From the NCBI GenBank assembly GCA_028282865.1, contig JANQHA010000587.1, positions 1-11,125 on the forward strand: DNA of 11,125 bases. Direction: 5' to 3'. Shown here piece after piece: positions 1-6,253 of the stretch (the first letter of the stretch is position 1; each line of letters starts with the position of its first letter). Under the pieces are notes generated by a model. The model saw only the letters and a program-made list of their open reading frames with translations, searched no databases and was not told the DNA's origin. Position numbers and translations under genes: made by a program. Origin of the DNA: Oligoflexales bacterium (GTDB lineage Bacteria > Bdellovibrionota_B > Oligoflexia > Oligoflexales > CACXFL01).

Positions 1-928
1 AAGTCTCTCCAATTTTTTTTGCTTTAGGAAGTTTAACTGTTGAGTCAACTTTGACCGAGGACCATATTGAAGCTTTTGGATTTTTATTTTTAATGACGGA
101 AATATCATGACCTGAGTATTTCCGGATTTCTCTCAATGCCCTCAAAGATGACCTAAAGCTATTTACTTCTATAGCTCTTTCATCACCTTCTATCGATGCT
201 TCGTGGTTGAGGCCAAATGCAATAAACTTTTTGCCACTCCAAATAAGTGCAGGCCCGCCACTGCTACCAGCGCGTATTTTTGCAGTGCTATGGTAAGTGC
301 TGCTGTCTCTCTCGTAAATTACTCCCAAAGTAGAAACCAAACGTAGAGGTGCTCGTGGAGAATCCAAAAAATCGTTCTTTTTTAAGACTGACTTTGGATA
401 GCCCAGAGATTTGACGATAGATCCGACTGGGGGAGAGGTAAAAGAAACTTCAAGAGGTGTTAGCTTCAGGTCTTTTCTTTTTACGAGAAAAGCCGCGTAG
501 TCGCCAGAGAAAGCTTTGTTTTTCGACCGGTTATCTTCTTGAAGAATAGGCTTATTCATCGAGTTCTTTGCTACTTCTATCTCCGAGAACTCCCATTTCG
601 TTGTGGCTGATATTCCGTGAACTGGAAAGCCAATAAAGCACGTAACTTTGTTTAGGCAATTATCTATGACATGAAAGTTTGTAAGTCCGATGTAACCATT
701 CTTTGATTCGCCAATAATAAACCCTGATCCCCACCCACTTGATTGTATTGGGATACCATTTTTAGGCATTTCAGCTAATACAACGCCGATGCTTTTATGA
801 TAACTAGGATCAGACTTAAATATTTCGCTGCTAACTTTACTCGATTCTAGTGATTTGCATGAGAGCATTGAATGTATAAAAAACATTATAAAGAGAGTGT
901 TGCTGGGCGAATAGACCGTTTTAAACAC
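1..928 (-). CDS. Exported trypsin-like serine protease, probable lipoprotein (partial, 3' end missing)
   Basis: An open frame of 309 codons runs off the left edge. The translation shows the chymotrypsin-fold catalytic triad in order: His86 in LTNFHVI, Asp143 in SGDYAAFLV and Ser223 in AGSSGGPAL, which matches the GxSGGP signature. This is the S1 peptidase layout, with a GWGSGFII strand before the His as in HtrA-like and glutamyl-endopeptidase-like enzymes. The first 24 residues look like a signal peptide: one lysine, a hydrophobic LFIMFFIHSML core, then SMLSC. Cys24 could be lipidated, although the lipobox is weak. The GTG start at 928 is preferred because it keeps the basic n-region and has GGGG 8 nt upstream; an in-frame stop lies at 959-961. 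ATG at 886 would remove the n-region. After the protease domain (to about residue 270) a lysine-rich tail continues out of the window, so a C-terminal extension is possible. Substrate unknown. I am confident of the fold, less so of lipidation. Confidence 0.85.
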   Translation of the reverse strand, partial: MFKTVYSPSNTLFIMFFIHSMLSCKSLESSKVSSEIFKSDPSYHKSIGVVLAEMPKNGIPIQSSGWGSGFIIGESKNGYIGLTNFHVIDNCLNKVTCFIGFPVHGISATTKWEFSEIEVAKNSMNKPILQEDNRSKNKAFSGDYAAFLVKRKDLKLTPLEVSFTSPPVGSIVKSLGYPKSVLKKNDFLDSPRAPLRLVSTLGVIYERDSSTYHSTAKIRAGSSGGPALIWSGKKFIAFGLNHEASIEGDERAIEVNSFRSSLRALREIRKYSGHDISVIKNKNPKASIWSSVKVDSTVKLPKAKKIGET

Positions 929-965
929 AAGATTTACCCCAAATATAAGCTCGGATATTTATTAA

Positions 966-994
966 ATAGTACGCGAATAGCAGGCTCGATGCAA
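966..994 (-). promoter_or_regulatory. Candidate sigma70-type promoter for the serine protease
   Basis: On the minus strand TTGCAT (989-994) and TACTAT (966-971) are separated by exactly 17 bp, and the -10 box lies about 37 bp upstream of the GTG start. The -10 matches the consensus at 4 of 6 positions and the -35 at 3 of 6. It sits in the 80-bp gap after the HEAT-repeat gene, so it would let the protease be transcribed independently. This is pattern matching only. Confidence 0.3.
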
Positions 995-1008
995 AAATTT
1001 TACTTGTA

Positions 1009-1752
1009 TTAATTACGTCTCTCTAACTTCCCTGACTTAGTCACAAAAACCCCTTCTACTAACGGCCCTTCGCTATAGTCCTTCGGGTTCGATACCGCCC
1101 AGCCTTTTGCGATATATGCCTCGATGACGGTCATACGGATTCTACGATTCTCTGCCGATGAATCTAATAAGAAATCTTCGAGTAGGTTTTGAATGCCATC
1201 ATCATTTTGCCTAACCAGCACCTCGACTGTCGCAAATCGAACCCTTTCATCTGGATCGTTTAAAAAGTGCTTCACTTGATCGGCTAAACCCTCGATTTGA
1301 TAATCGGCTAAATAACAGAGGACGTCGTAGTTCTTGTCTACAATGTGTTGGTCAAACGAAACGTCTCCATAGTTTAAAGCTCCTCTAAGAGTTTCAGCGA
1401 CCACTTCTTCTGATGATACTTTGTTTAGGATTTTAATCGGCCATGCAATTTTATTGGTTTGCTTTAGGTGCTCTTTCACTGTAGGGACGACGTCTTCTTT
1501 ATGGCGAACAATGCCCTCGAGCGCGAGTTCTTTTTCGCGAGAGTCGTTTATTCCGTGCTCTAAACTATACTCGAAGCGCTGAAGTAGTGCTTGGGTTGCG
1601 ATTTGAGGGTCATCGAGGTATTTGAAGAAGTTTAGCGCAGCCAACCGGTCATCGCGAATAGCTTTGGCATTCTTTATAATCTTAATGTTCTTTTCGATTT
1701 TCTTTTCTTTTCTCGAATGATTAAAGTCTTTAATTTTTCCAAAAAAACTCAT
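1009..1752 (-). CDS. HEAT-repeat domain protein, cytoplasmic, function unknown
   Basis: This 247-residue protein has no signal peptide or membrane segment. A basic N-terminus (residues 1-30, many Lys) is followed by alpha-helical repeats. The clearest HEAT unit is at about residues 154-180 (DQVKHFLNDPDERVRFATVEVL), with the typical D-x-D-x-x-V-R turn, and a second follows at about 186-215 (NLLEDFLLDSSAENRRIRMTVIEAYI). The middle section (LLQRFEYSLEHGINDSREKE, then KIAWPIKIL) resembles small HEAT-repeat proteins I know from Myxococcota and other former Deltaproteobacteria, which have no assigned function. HEAT repeats normally serve as protein-binding scaffolds. The ATG at 1752 is chosen over an in-frame TTG at 1776 because GGAGG lies 11 nt upstream of the ATG, inside the part the TTG version would translate. 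It follows the lipoprotein gene on the same strand after a 110-bp gap. The fold is confident, the role is not. Confidence 0.8.
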   Translation of the reverse strand: MSFFGKIKDFNHSRKEKKIEKNIKIIKNAKAIRDDRLAALNFFKYLDDPQIATQALLQRFEYSLEHGINDSREKELALEGIVRHKEDVVPTVKEHLKQTNKIAWPIKILNKVSSEEVVAETLRGALNYGDVSFDQHIVDKNYDVLCYLADYQIEGLADQVKHFLNDPDERVRFATVEVLVRQNDDGIQNLLEDFLLDSSAENRRIRMTVIEAYIAKGWAVSNPKDYSEGPLVEGVFVTKSGKLERRN

Positions 1753-1798
1753 AGAGAGTCTGCCCTCCAGTATCAAAAACGGTCCTGACGCAGCTATT

Positions 1799-1812
1799 AC
1801 AAGACATCTTGT
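1799..1812. promoter_or_regulatory. 14-bp palindrome ACAAGACATCTTGT, possible operator
   Basis: Two perfect 6-bp arms (ACAAGA and TCTTGT) flank a 2-bp centre. It lies in the gap between the small lipoprotein gene and the HEAT-repeat gene, about 47 bp upstream of the HEAT start. The loop is too small and there is no T-tract, so it is not a terminator. It could be a binding site for a dimeric regulator, or chance. Confidence 0.2.
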
Positions 1813-1862
1813 GTGCTAACTTTGCAAGGCTTTTCTTCGATAACAAGCGTTAAGTTGGTAGA

Positions 1863-2342
1863 TTAGTGGGCTGGGAGCTGAAGCTGCTCAGACCTAGGGC
1901 TTTCAAGCTTTTTCTTGAGAACAATGACATCTTGGTAGCGGTTGATTTTGAGGATAGACTCGGCGCAGTTGTCATAGAATCTGCGTTTCTTGGACCCGGC
2001 TGTTTTAGGGTCTATCAGGTTTCGATAATTCATATGTGACTTAACTAGGTGTCCGGCTAAGTCGTTTTTTTTGTAGGCCCTTAGATTCGCTTGAAACTGG
2101 TAGAAATAGGGTTCATTGGGCAGTGCTGTCAGCAGCTTTTCGCACGGAGTCCCTTTACTGATGGTCGATTGCTGCTGCTTGGGCGATAGGGCTGCCATTT
2201 CAGCGGACTCATCTAGCTCGTCGATGTGCCCGGATTCTTGCTGAATGCCGCTGGAGGCAAGTTTTTTAGATTTATTAAAATAGTCACAACCCGCTATTAA
2301 AAATACCGTAATTACCAGGTGAGTTGTGATAAAGGCCTTCAT
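1863..2342 (-). CDS. Small lipoprotein of unknown function
   Basis: This is a 159-residue protein with a clear lipoprotein signal peptide: MKAF, a hydrophobic stretch to residue 16 and the lipobox IAGC, with Cys19 as the lipidation site. The residue after the Cys is Asp, which in enterobacteria is an inner-membrane retention signal; whether that applies here is unknown. A charged, Glu/Gln/Ser-rich linker (20-65) leads to a small basic C-terminal region (66-150) that contains two further cysteines, Cys67 and Cys126, which could form a disulfide. I do not recognise the family. ATG at 2342 is preferred, with AGGA 9 nt upstream; an in-frame TTG at 2351 would add three residues, also has a purine-rich site and cannot be excluded. 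It is transcribed away from glmU across a gap of about 140 bp and lies upstream of the HEAT-repeat gene on the same strand. Confidence 0.75.
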   Translation of the reverse strand: MKAFITTHLVITVFLIAGCDYFNKSKKLASSGIQQESGHIDELDESAEMAALSPKQQQSTISKGTPCEKLLTALPNEPYFYQFQANLRAYKKNDLAGHLVKSHMNYRNLIDPKTAGSKKRRFYDNCAESILKINRYQDVIVLKKKLESPRSEQLQLPAH

Positions 2343-2481
2343 ATCTGCCAATCCTATCCTTCTTGCTCTGTATATCGGGGGTTGGGGCTGGAGCTTAAGT
2401 TTTTACGGCAATTTTTTGGTTTCCCTTTTAAGTTTCATAGGGTTATGAGATATTTACCGTCTTAAGGAGACGATTATTACT

Positions 2482-3300
2482 ATGATTTCTAGCGTGAGTG
2501 CCCTTATTCTTGCCGCTGGCAAGGGAACCCGGATGAAGAGCGACCTGCCGAAGGTACTCCATACAGTGCTTGGTAAGGCGATGCTACAGTACGTAATTGA
2601 CGCCGCTAGAGGCTCAGGGTGCAGCGATGTGAGCTTGGTGATTGGTGGTGATTTAGCGGAGTTCTCCAAGATTCTTGAAGACAATGCTAGCTTGCGGGTT
2701 TGTCGGCAGAATCAAAGGCGCGGCACGGGTGACGCTGTTGCTTCGGCAGTAAGTCTTTACTCTAATGCTGCGAAACCTTATTTTTCCGACGGCGAGTGTC
2801 TAAGAGGTGACCCCTATAACGCGGAGTACATTCTTGTCTGTTTAGGTGATACGCCCGCCTTAAGACCAGCTACATTGGCAGCATTTATTAGTGACTCAGT
2901 AGAGCGCGGCGCTGATCTTGCGGTTTTAGGGATGTTAGTCCCTGACCCAACTGGTTACGGACGTCTTAAAATCGGTAGCGATGGTAATCTGCAAAAAATT
3001 GTAGAGCAAAAGGACGCTAATGAATCCGAGCTTGCTATAAACCTCTGCAACAGTGGTGTGATTTTTGCCAAAACTGAGAAATTATTTGAATATTTAAATG
3101 ATCTAACAAATAACAATGTCAGTGGTGAGTATTATTTAACCGATTGTTTTGAAATTGCTATCAATGCGGGAAATCAAGTCTCAGTTTATCAAACTGATGC
3201 TTATGAAGAGCTGTTGGGTGTCAACACTCCCGAGCAGTTACAAAGTATGGAGGCTATGATGGCTCTAGATGAAGGGAGGACTTCCTCATGTGCGGAGTGA
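2482..3300 (+). CDS. glmU: UDP-GlcNAc pyrophosphorylase, uridylyltransferase-only GlmU
   Basis: This enzyme transfers UMP from UTP to GlcNAc-1-phosphate to give UDP-GlcNAc in the cytoplasm, the precursor of peptidoglycan and lipid A. The 272-residue protein has the GlmU N-terminal Rossmann-like domain in full: LAAGKGTRM (10-18) and LPKVLH (22-27, Lys24) for the nucleotide, QRRGTGDA (78-85), LGDTPAL (121-127, metal ligand Asp123), GYGRL (158-162), the sugar-binding NNNVSGEYYLTD (210-221) and GVNTPEQL (246-253, second metal ligand Asn248). A short insertion lies at about 100-115. Typical bifunctional GlmU is about 450-460 residues; here the protein ends just after the linker, so the left-handed beta-helix acetyltransferase domain is absent. 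The frame is intact and the stop lies within the glmS start region, so this is not an obvious recent frameshift. GGAG lies 12 nt before the ATG, which is a long spacing. The gene overlaps glmS by 13 bp, forming a glmUS operon. Confidence 0.93.
   Translation: MISSVSALILAAGKGTRMKSDLPKVLHTVLGKAMLQYVIDAARGSGCSDVSLVIGGDLAEFSKILEDNASLRVCRQNQRRGTGDAVASAVSLYSNAAKPYFSDGECLRGDPYNAEYILVCLGDTPALRPATLAAFISDSVERGADLAVLGMLVPDPTGYGRLKIGSDGNLQKIVEQKDANESELAINLCNSGVIFAKTEKLFEYLNDLTNNNVSGEYYLTDCFEIAINAGNQVSVYQTDAYEELLGVNTPEQLQSMEAMMALDEGRTSSCAE
3274..3287 (+). promoter_or_regulatory. glmS ribosome binding site inside a small hairpin
   Basis: GGGAGGA (3274-3280) lies 7 nt before the glmS ATG and is a strong Shine-Dalgarno sequence that fixes this start. 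GAGG (3276-3279) can pair with CCTC (3284-3287) across a 4-nt loop and so partly hide the site. Ribosomes finishing glmU pass through this stretch and would open it, which suggests translational coupling of the two genes. The stem is only 4 bp, so the effect may be weak. Confidence 0.45.
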
Positions 3301-5120
3301 TGGGTTATGTCGGCGATCGCGCCTGCAGAGATATTTTGTTTAACGGACTTAAGCGGCTGGAGTATAGAGGTTACGATTCGGCAGGCATCGCTGTTTTAGA
3401 TCGTGATAATGTTATCTCGCTTGTGAAGGCCAAAGGAAAATTGGATGCCCTTCAGGGTAAGCTAGAGCAGCTTCCTAGCGAGGCAACCATAGGCATTGGC
3501 CATACGCGTTGGGCTACTCACGGCAAACCAGCTACGAAAAATGCTCATCCACATGCTATTGAGTCCATTGCGATCGTACATAATGGCATCATCGAAAATT
3601 ATACCGATTTAAAAACTGGGCTTGAAGCTGGCGGGGTTGCATTTAAAAGTGACACCGATACGGAGGTGGTTCTTCATTTGCTCAGCCGTGAGTTGGAAGA
3701 GATCAAAGACACCAAAAAAGCGATCATTAGTTTGGCTAAAAAATTAAAAGGAGCTTTTTCGCTTGGGTTGATTCTGCCTTTCGAGCCCGAGGCAGTATAT
3801 GTCGTGAAACAAGGGTCACCAATGGCTATCGGCAAGGGAAACGGCGAGAATCTTTTTGCGAGTGATGTGGCTGCGCTGGTAGATCACACAAAAAAAGCCT
3901 TGTTTCTTGAGGACGGTGAGTTTGCCCGTATCACTAGCGATGATGTCAGAGTGTGGGACTTTAACGGGAAAGTTATCGACCGCGATTTTACCGAAATAGA
4001 GTGGTCGGCTGAGAGTGTTGAAAAACGTGGCTACGCTCACTACATGCTTAAAGAAATCCATGAACAGTCTTCTGTTATTAGCAAGGCGGTTTCCAAGTTG
4101 GTTGATGAAAGCGGAAAGATTAACACCGACGCTTTGGGTCTGGAGGGCATCGAGCTAAGCCGGGTTAAAAATATTCATATACTTGCATGTGGCACGGCTT
4201 TTATATCCGGGATGATTGCTCGTTATGCATTTGAATCTCTAGCTGGAATGCCTACTAATGTGGAGCTTGCAAGTGAATTTCGCTATAGAAAGCCAGTTGT
4301 AGACGATACCAGTCTAGTGATTGCGGTCACCCAATCAGGTGAGACTATGGATACTTTGGAAAGCACCAAGTATGCTAAGTCCTGTGGCGCCCAGGTTTAT
4401 TGTTTGTCAAATGTGCCCTACTCATCGATCAGCCGAGAGGCCGACGGTTTGTTGCTAATGGACTGCGGTCCGGAGATCGGTGTTGCGTCGACTAAAGCGT
4501 TCACTGCTATGGTTTTATATCAATATGCTCTCGCTTGGGGCATCGCCACGAGAGTATCGGGTAAAGTGTCGGTCGCCGAATCTGACTTAGTAAGCTGCTT
4601 ACGGACATTACCTACAAAAATAGACATAGCTTTGGGTCAGGAATCTAAGATAAGGGCGATTGCTGAGAAGTACTTTGAATCTCATAACTTTCTTTATGTA
4701 GGTCGTGGAGCCCACTTTCCTTTGGCACTTGAAGGAGCGCTTAAACTTAAAGAAATTTCTTATATACATGCCGAGGGCTACGCATCCGGAGAGTTGAAAC
4801 ATGGGCCTATTGCGTTAATCGATAAAGATATGCCGATTATGGCGCTTGCTCCTAAAGATTCATATTATGAGAAAACTTTATCCAATATTGAGCAAATCAC
4901 CGCCAGAAACGGTCGAGTTATTGGCGTCGGCACCGAAGGTGACAATAAATTAGCCGATATATGCGATGATGTGATCTTGGTGCCAGCCGCTACTATCGAA
5001 GTGCTACAGTCTATTATAACTGTCGTCCCGCTGCAGATTTTTTCATATTATATGGCTTTGCTGCGTGGAACTGATGTGGATCAACCTAGAAATCTAGCTA
5101 AGTCTGTAACTGTCGAGTAG
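3288..5120 (+). CDS. glmS: Glutamine--fructose-6-phosphate aminotransferase (isomerizing)
   Basis: GlmS converts fructose-6-phosphate and glutamine to glucosamine-6-phosphate and glutamate, the entry step of amino-sugar synthesis. The 610-residue length matches the family (E. coli 609). The N-terminal class II glutaminase domain (about 1-240) starts MCGVMGYVG, so Cys2 becomes the nucleophile once Met is removed. It also has RLEYRGYDSAG (23-33), GHTRWATHGKP (71-81), HNGIIENY (98-105) and SDTDTE (121-126). Two SIS sugar-isomerase domains follow, with HILACGTAFISG (297-308), AVTQSGETMDTLES (346-359) and GPEIGVASTKAF (394-405). The conserved EGYASGELKHGP segment and the C-terminal DQPRNLAKSVTVE tail complete the ammonia channel and active site. 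No key residue appears to be missing. The start is fixed by the N-terminal Cys and a strong ribosome binding site, and it overlaps the end of glmU by 13 bp. No sign of the Gram-positive glmS ribozyme is expected, or visible in the short upstream space. Confidence 0.98.
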   Translation: MCGVMGYVGDRACRDILFNGLKRLEYRGYDSAGIAVLDRDNVISLVKAKGKLDALQGKLEQLPSEATIGIGHTRWATHGKPATKNAHPHAIESIAIVHNGIIENYTDLKTGLEAGGVAFKSDTDTEVVLHLLSRELEEIKDTKKAIISLAKKLKGAFSLGLILPFEPEAVYVVKQGSPMAIGKGNGENLFASDVAALVDHTKKALFLEDGEFARITSDDVRVWDFNGKVIDRDFTEIEWSAESVEKRGYAHYMLKEIHEQSSVISKAVSKLVDESGKINTDALGLEGIELSRVKNIHILACGTAFISGMIARYAFESLAGMPTNVELASEFRYRKPVVDDTSLVIAVTQSGETMDTLESTKYAKSCGAQVYCLSNVPYSSISREADGLLLMDCGPEIGVASTKAFTAMVLYQYALAWGIATRVSGKVSVAESDLVSCLRTLPTKIDIALGQESKIRAIAEKYFESHNFLYVGRGAHFPLALEGALKLKEISYIHAEGYASGELKHGPIALIDKDMPIMALAPKDSYYEKTLSNIEQITARNGRVIGVGTEGDNKLADICDDVILVPAATIEVLQSIITVVPLQIFSYYMALLRGTDVDQPRNLAKSVTVE

Positions 5121-5158
5121 TAGTCTACGCGTTTGGTAGCCCGTAGACAGAGCTACTA
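5118..5158. terminator. Nested inverted repeat between convergent genes, possible terminator
   Basis: An inner perfect 7-bp stem GTCTACG (5123-5129) / CGTAGAC (5142-5148) with a 12-nt loop is enclosed by TAGTA (5118-5122) / TACTA (5154-5158), which starts at the glmS stop codon itself. It lies in the 48-bp gap where glmS and the minus-strand methyltransferase-like gene converge, the right place for a bidirectional terminator. No T-tract follows in either direction, so a classic intrinsic terminator is not supported; it may instead stabilise the mRNA 3' end. Confidence 0.4.
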
Positions 5159-5168
5159 GCAAGCCTGA

Positions 5169-6092
5169 TCACAAGCGACATAATTTTGAAAGAGGCGCCT
5201 CTTCGTAGGTGCCGGAAGATAAGTCAATAACATTGCAGTGCTCGATGGCCTTTAGGCGGTCCTTTCCTGCTAAGTAGGAGAGCGACCCATCTTGATTTCT
5301 GCTCTCTCGCATAAAGTTATTTGTATAAGGACTGAGCTCAGATGTATCTGGTAGCTCGAGGGAAAGACTGCTGACTAAACTGCTTTCGACAAAAAAAGCA
5401 TTGCTGCAATTTATATTCGTACCTACGAACGTAAAACCTTTTTCTTGGAAAATCTTTACAAACGCTGCGAGGGACGCGCCCCAATACAGGTTTGAATAAT
5501 GCTGGTCAGTTCTGAAGAAATTATCTTTATACGGTACTGTGACCTCTAAGTCTGGGCCAAATACGGAGTTAAACTCTACAATAGCTACCTTGGCGAATTT
5601 TTCGGGTAACTCTTTAATGATCCAGTAATCAACCCCATCGATATCTAGAGAAAATAAATCAACATTATCATCGAAACCGGTCTTTTGAAGGATTGAAATT
5701 ATATTGGACTTCGATACAAAACTGGTAAGTGCCGTGAGGTCACCTTTCCATGTCGACAACCAACTTTTTACTTTCGCATCAAGGTGCTCGTCACAATCCA
5801 CGATCAGCCCTTGGCATTGAGTTCTTTGGAATAAAAACCTGGTATTTGATTCGGTGTAGTCTTCGGTGCCGATCTCTACGAATTTGGGCTTAGTTATACC
5901 AATAGACGTCAGCAGGTAATCTATAATCCCGTCCTCACCCCATTGAGAAAAGACTTTGTAATCGACTTCGGTCAGAGCCTTAATCTCCGGGTAGCGCGCA
6001 CGCATTAGGTTAATGTAGGCACACCCAATTGCGAATAGCTGTTGATCGTGATTCGTAAGTTTTTTCAGTATTTTGTTAGTTAAATGCTTCAT
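5169..6092 (-). CDS. FkbM-like SAM-dependent methyltransferase-fold protein
   Basis: This is a 307-residue soluble protein without a signal peptide. It carries the pattern SQWGEDGIIDYLL (49-61), then FVEIGTEDYTESNTRFL (71-87), then GLIVDCDE (95-102) and DLFSLDIDGVDYWI (145-158). That order resembles a Rossmann-type methyltransferase: motif I E-I-G-x-x-D, an acidic residue after the second strand, and a motif IV-like D-I-D-G. A broad, mostly uncharacterised family with the same SQWxED...FVEIGxxD...LDIDGxDYW arrangement is often annotated as FkbM-related. The glycine-rich loop is degenerate compared with classical GxGxG, so catalysis is not certain. Substrates of relatives are mostly sugars or secondary metabolites; proximity to glmUS hints at glycan modification, but the genes are convergent and the link is weak. 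The ATG at 6092 has GAGG 6 nt upstream. It diverges from uvrD across 161 bp. Confidence 0.7.
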   Translation of the reverse strand: MKHLTNKILKKLTNHDQQLFAIGCAYINLMRARYPEIKALTEVDYKVFSQWGEDGIIDYLLTSIGITKPKFVEIGTEDYTESNTRFLFQRTQCQGLIVDCDEHLDAKVKSWLSTWKGDLTALTSFVSKSNIISILQKTGFDDNVDLFSLDIDGVDYWIIKELPEKFAKVAIVEFNSVFGPDLEVTVPYKDNFFRTDQHYSNLYWGASLAAFVKIFQEKGFTFVGTNINCSNAFFVESSLVSSLSLELPDTSELSPYTNNFMRESRNQDGSLSYLAGKDRLKAIEHCNVIDLSSGTYEEAPLSKLCRL

Positions 6093-6160
6093 TACAAACC
6101 TCGCTCAACGTCTTTTTTGCAGCCTACACCATCCATTAGTGAGTTTAAACCTAAATATCT

Positions 6161-6178
6161 GTGATGCAATGGTGGCAA
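6161..6178. other. Small inverted repeat in the divergent fkbM-like/uvrD gap
   Basis: In this stretch of the 161-bp gap, TGGC and GCCA face each other across the loop AATC, and the stem can be lengthened by two G-U pairs and one further pair to about 7 bp when transcribed rightward. Alternatively AATGG pairs with CCATT. No T-tract follows. It is too weak to call a terminator and could be an operator or chance. Position is accurate to a few bases. Confidence 0.15.
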
Positions 6179-6213
6179 TCGCCATTACTTATGTGGAATT
6201 TTAACTACTTGAG

Positions 6214-6223
6214 TGGTATGAAT
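6214..6223 (+). promoter_or_regulatory. Candidate extended -10 element for uvrD
   Basis: TGGTATGAAT fits an extended -10 box (TGn followed by TATGAA, 5 of 6 to TATAAT), about 30 bp upstream of the TTG start codon. No convincing -35 box stands at the usual distance, which extended -10 promoters can tolerate. It is the best candidate in the gap, but based only on sequence pattern. Confidence 0.25.
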
Positions 6224-6253
6224 TATTAGTTTTTTACTAGAAGGGTCGCATAC

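Noticed and set aside
2352..2481. Promoters in the divergent gap before glmU
   Set aside because: T-rich stretches and weak -10-like hexamers (for example TATTTA at 2451-2456) occur, but no -35/-10 pair is good enough to call on either strand.
2454..2684. 76-codon minus-strand open frame across the glmU start
   Set aside because: It lies opposite the well-supported glmU reading frame, has no family resemblance and no ribosome site that stands out.
3288..3300. glmU/glmS overlap as a sign of frameshift splitting one gene
   Set aside because: Both proteins have complete, independent domain structures and glmS has its own strong ribosome site and N-terminal catalytic Cys, so this is a normal operon overlap.
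3816..4061. 81-codon minus-strand open frame inside glmS
   Set aside because: Antisense to a conserved domain of glmS; no independent evidence for coding.
4184..4210. GlmS CGTA instead of CGTS in the first SIS domain as a possible defect
   Set aside because: Ala at this position is common in functional GlmS proteins; all other sugar-binding residues that I can see are present.
4608..4802. 64-codon minus-strand open frame inside glmS
   Set aside because: Antisense to the second SIS domain of glmS, with no family resemblance; shadow of the real gene.
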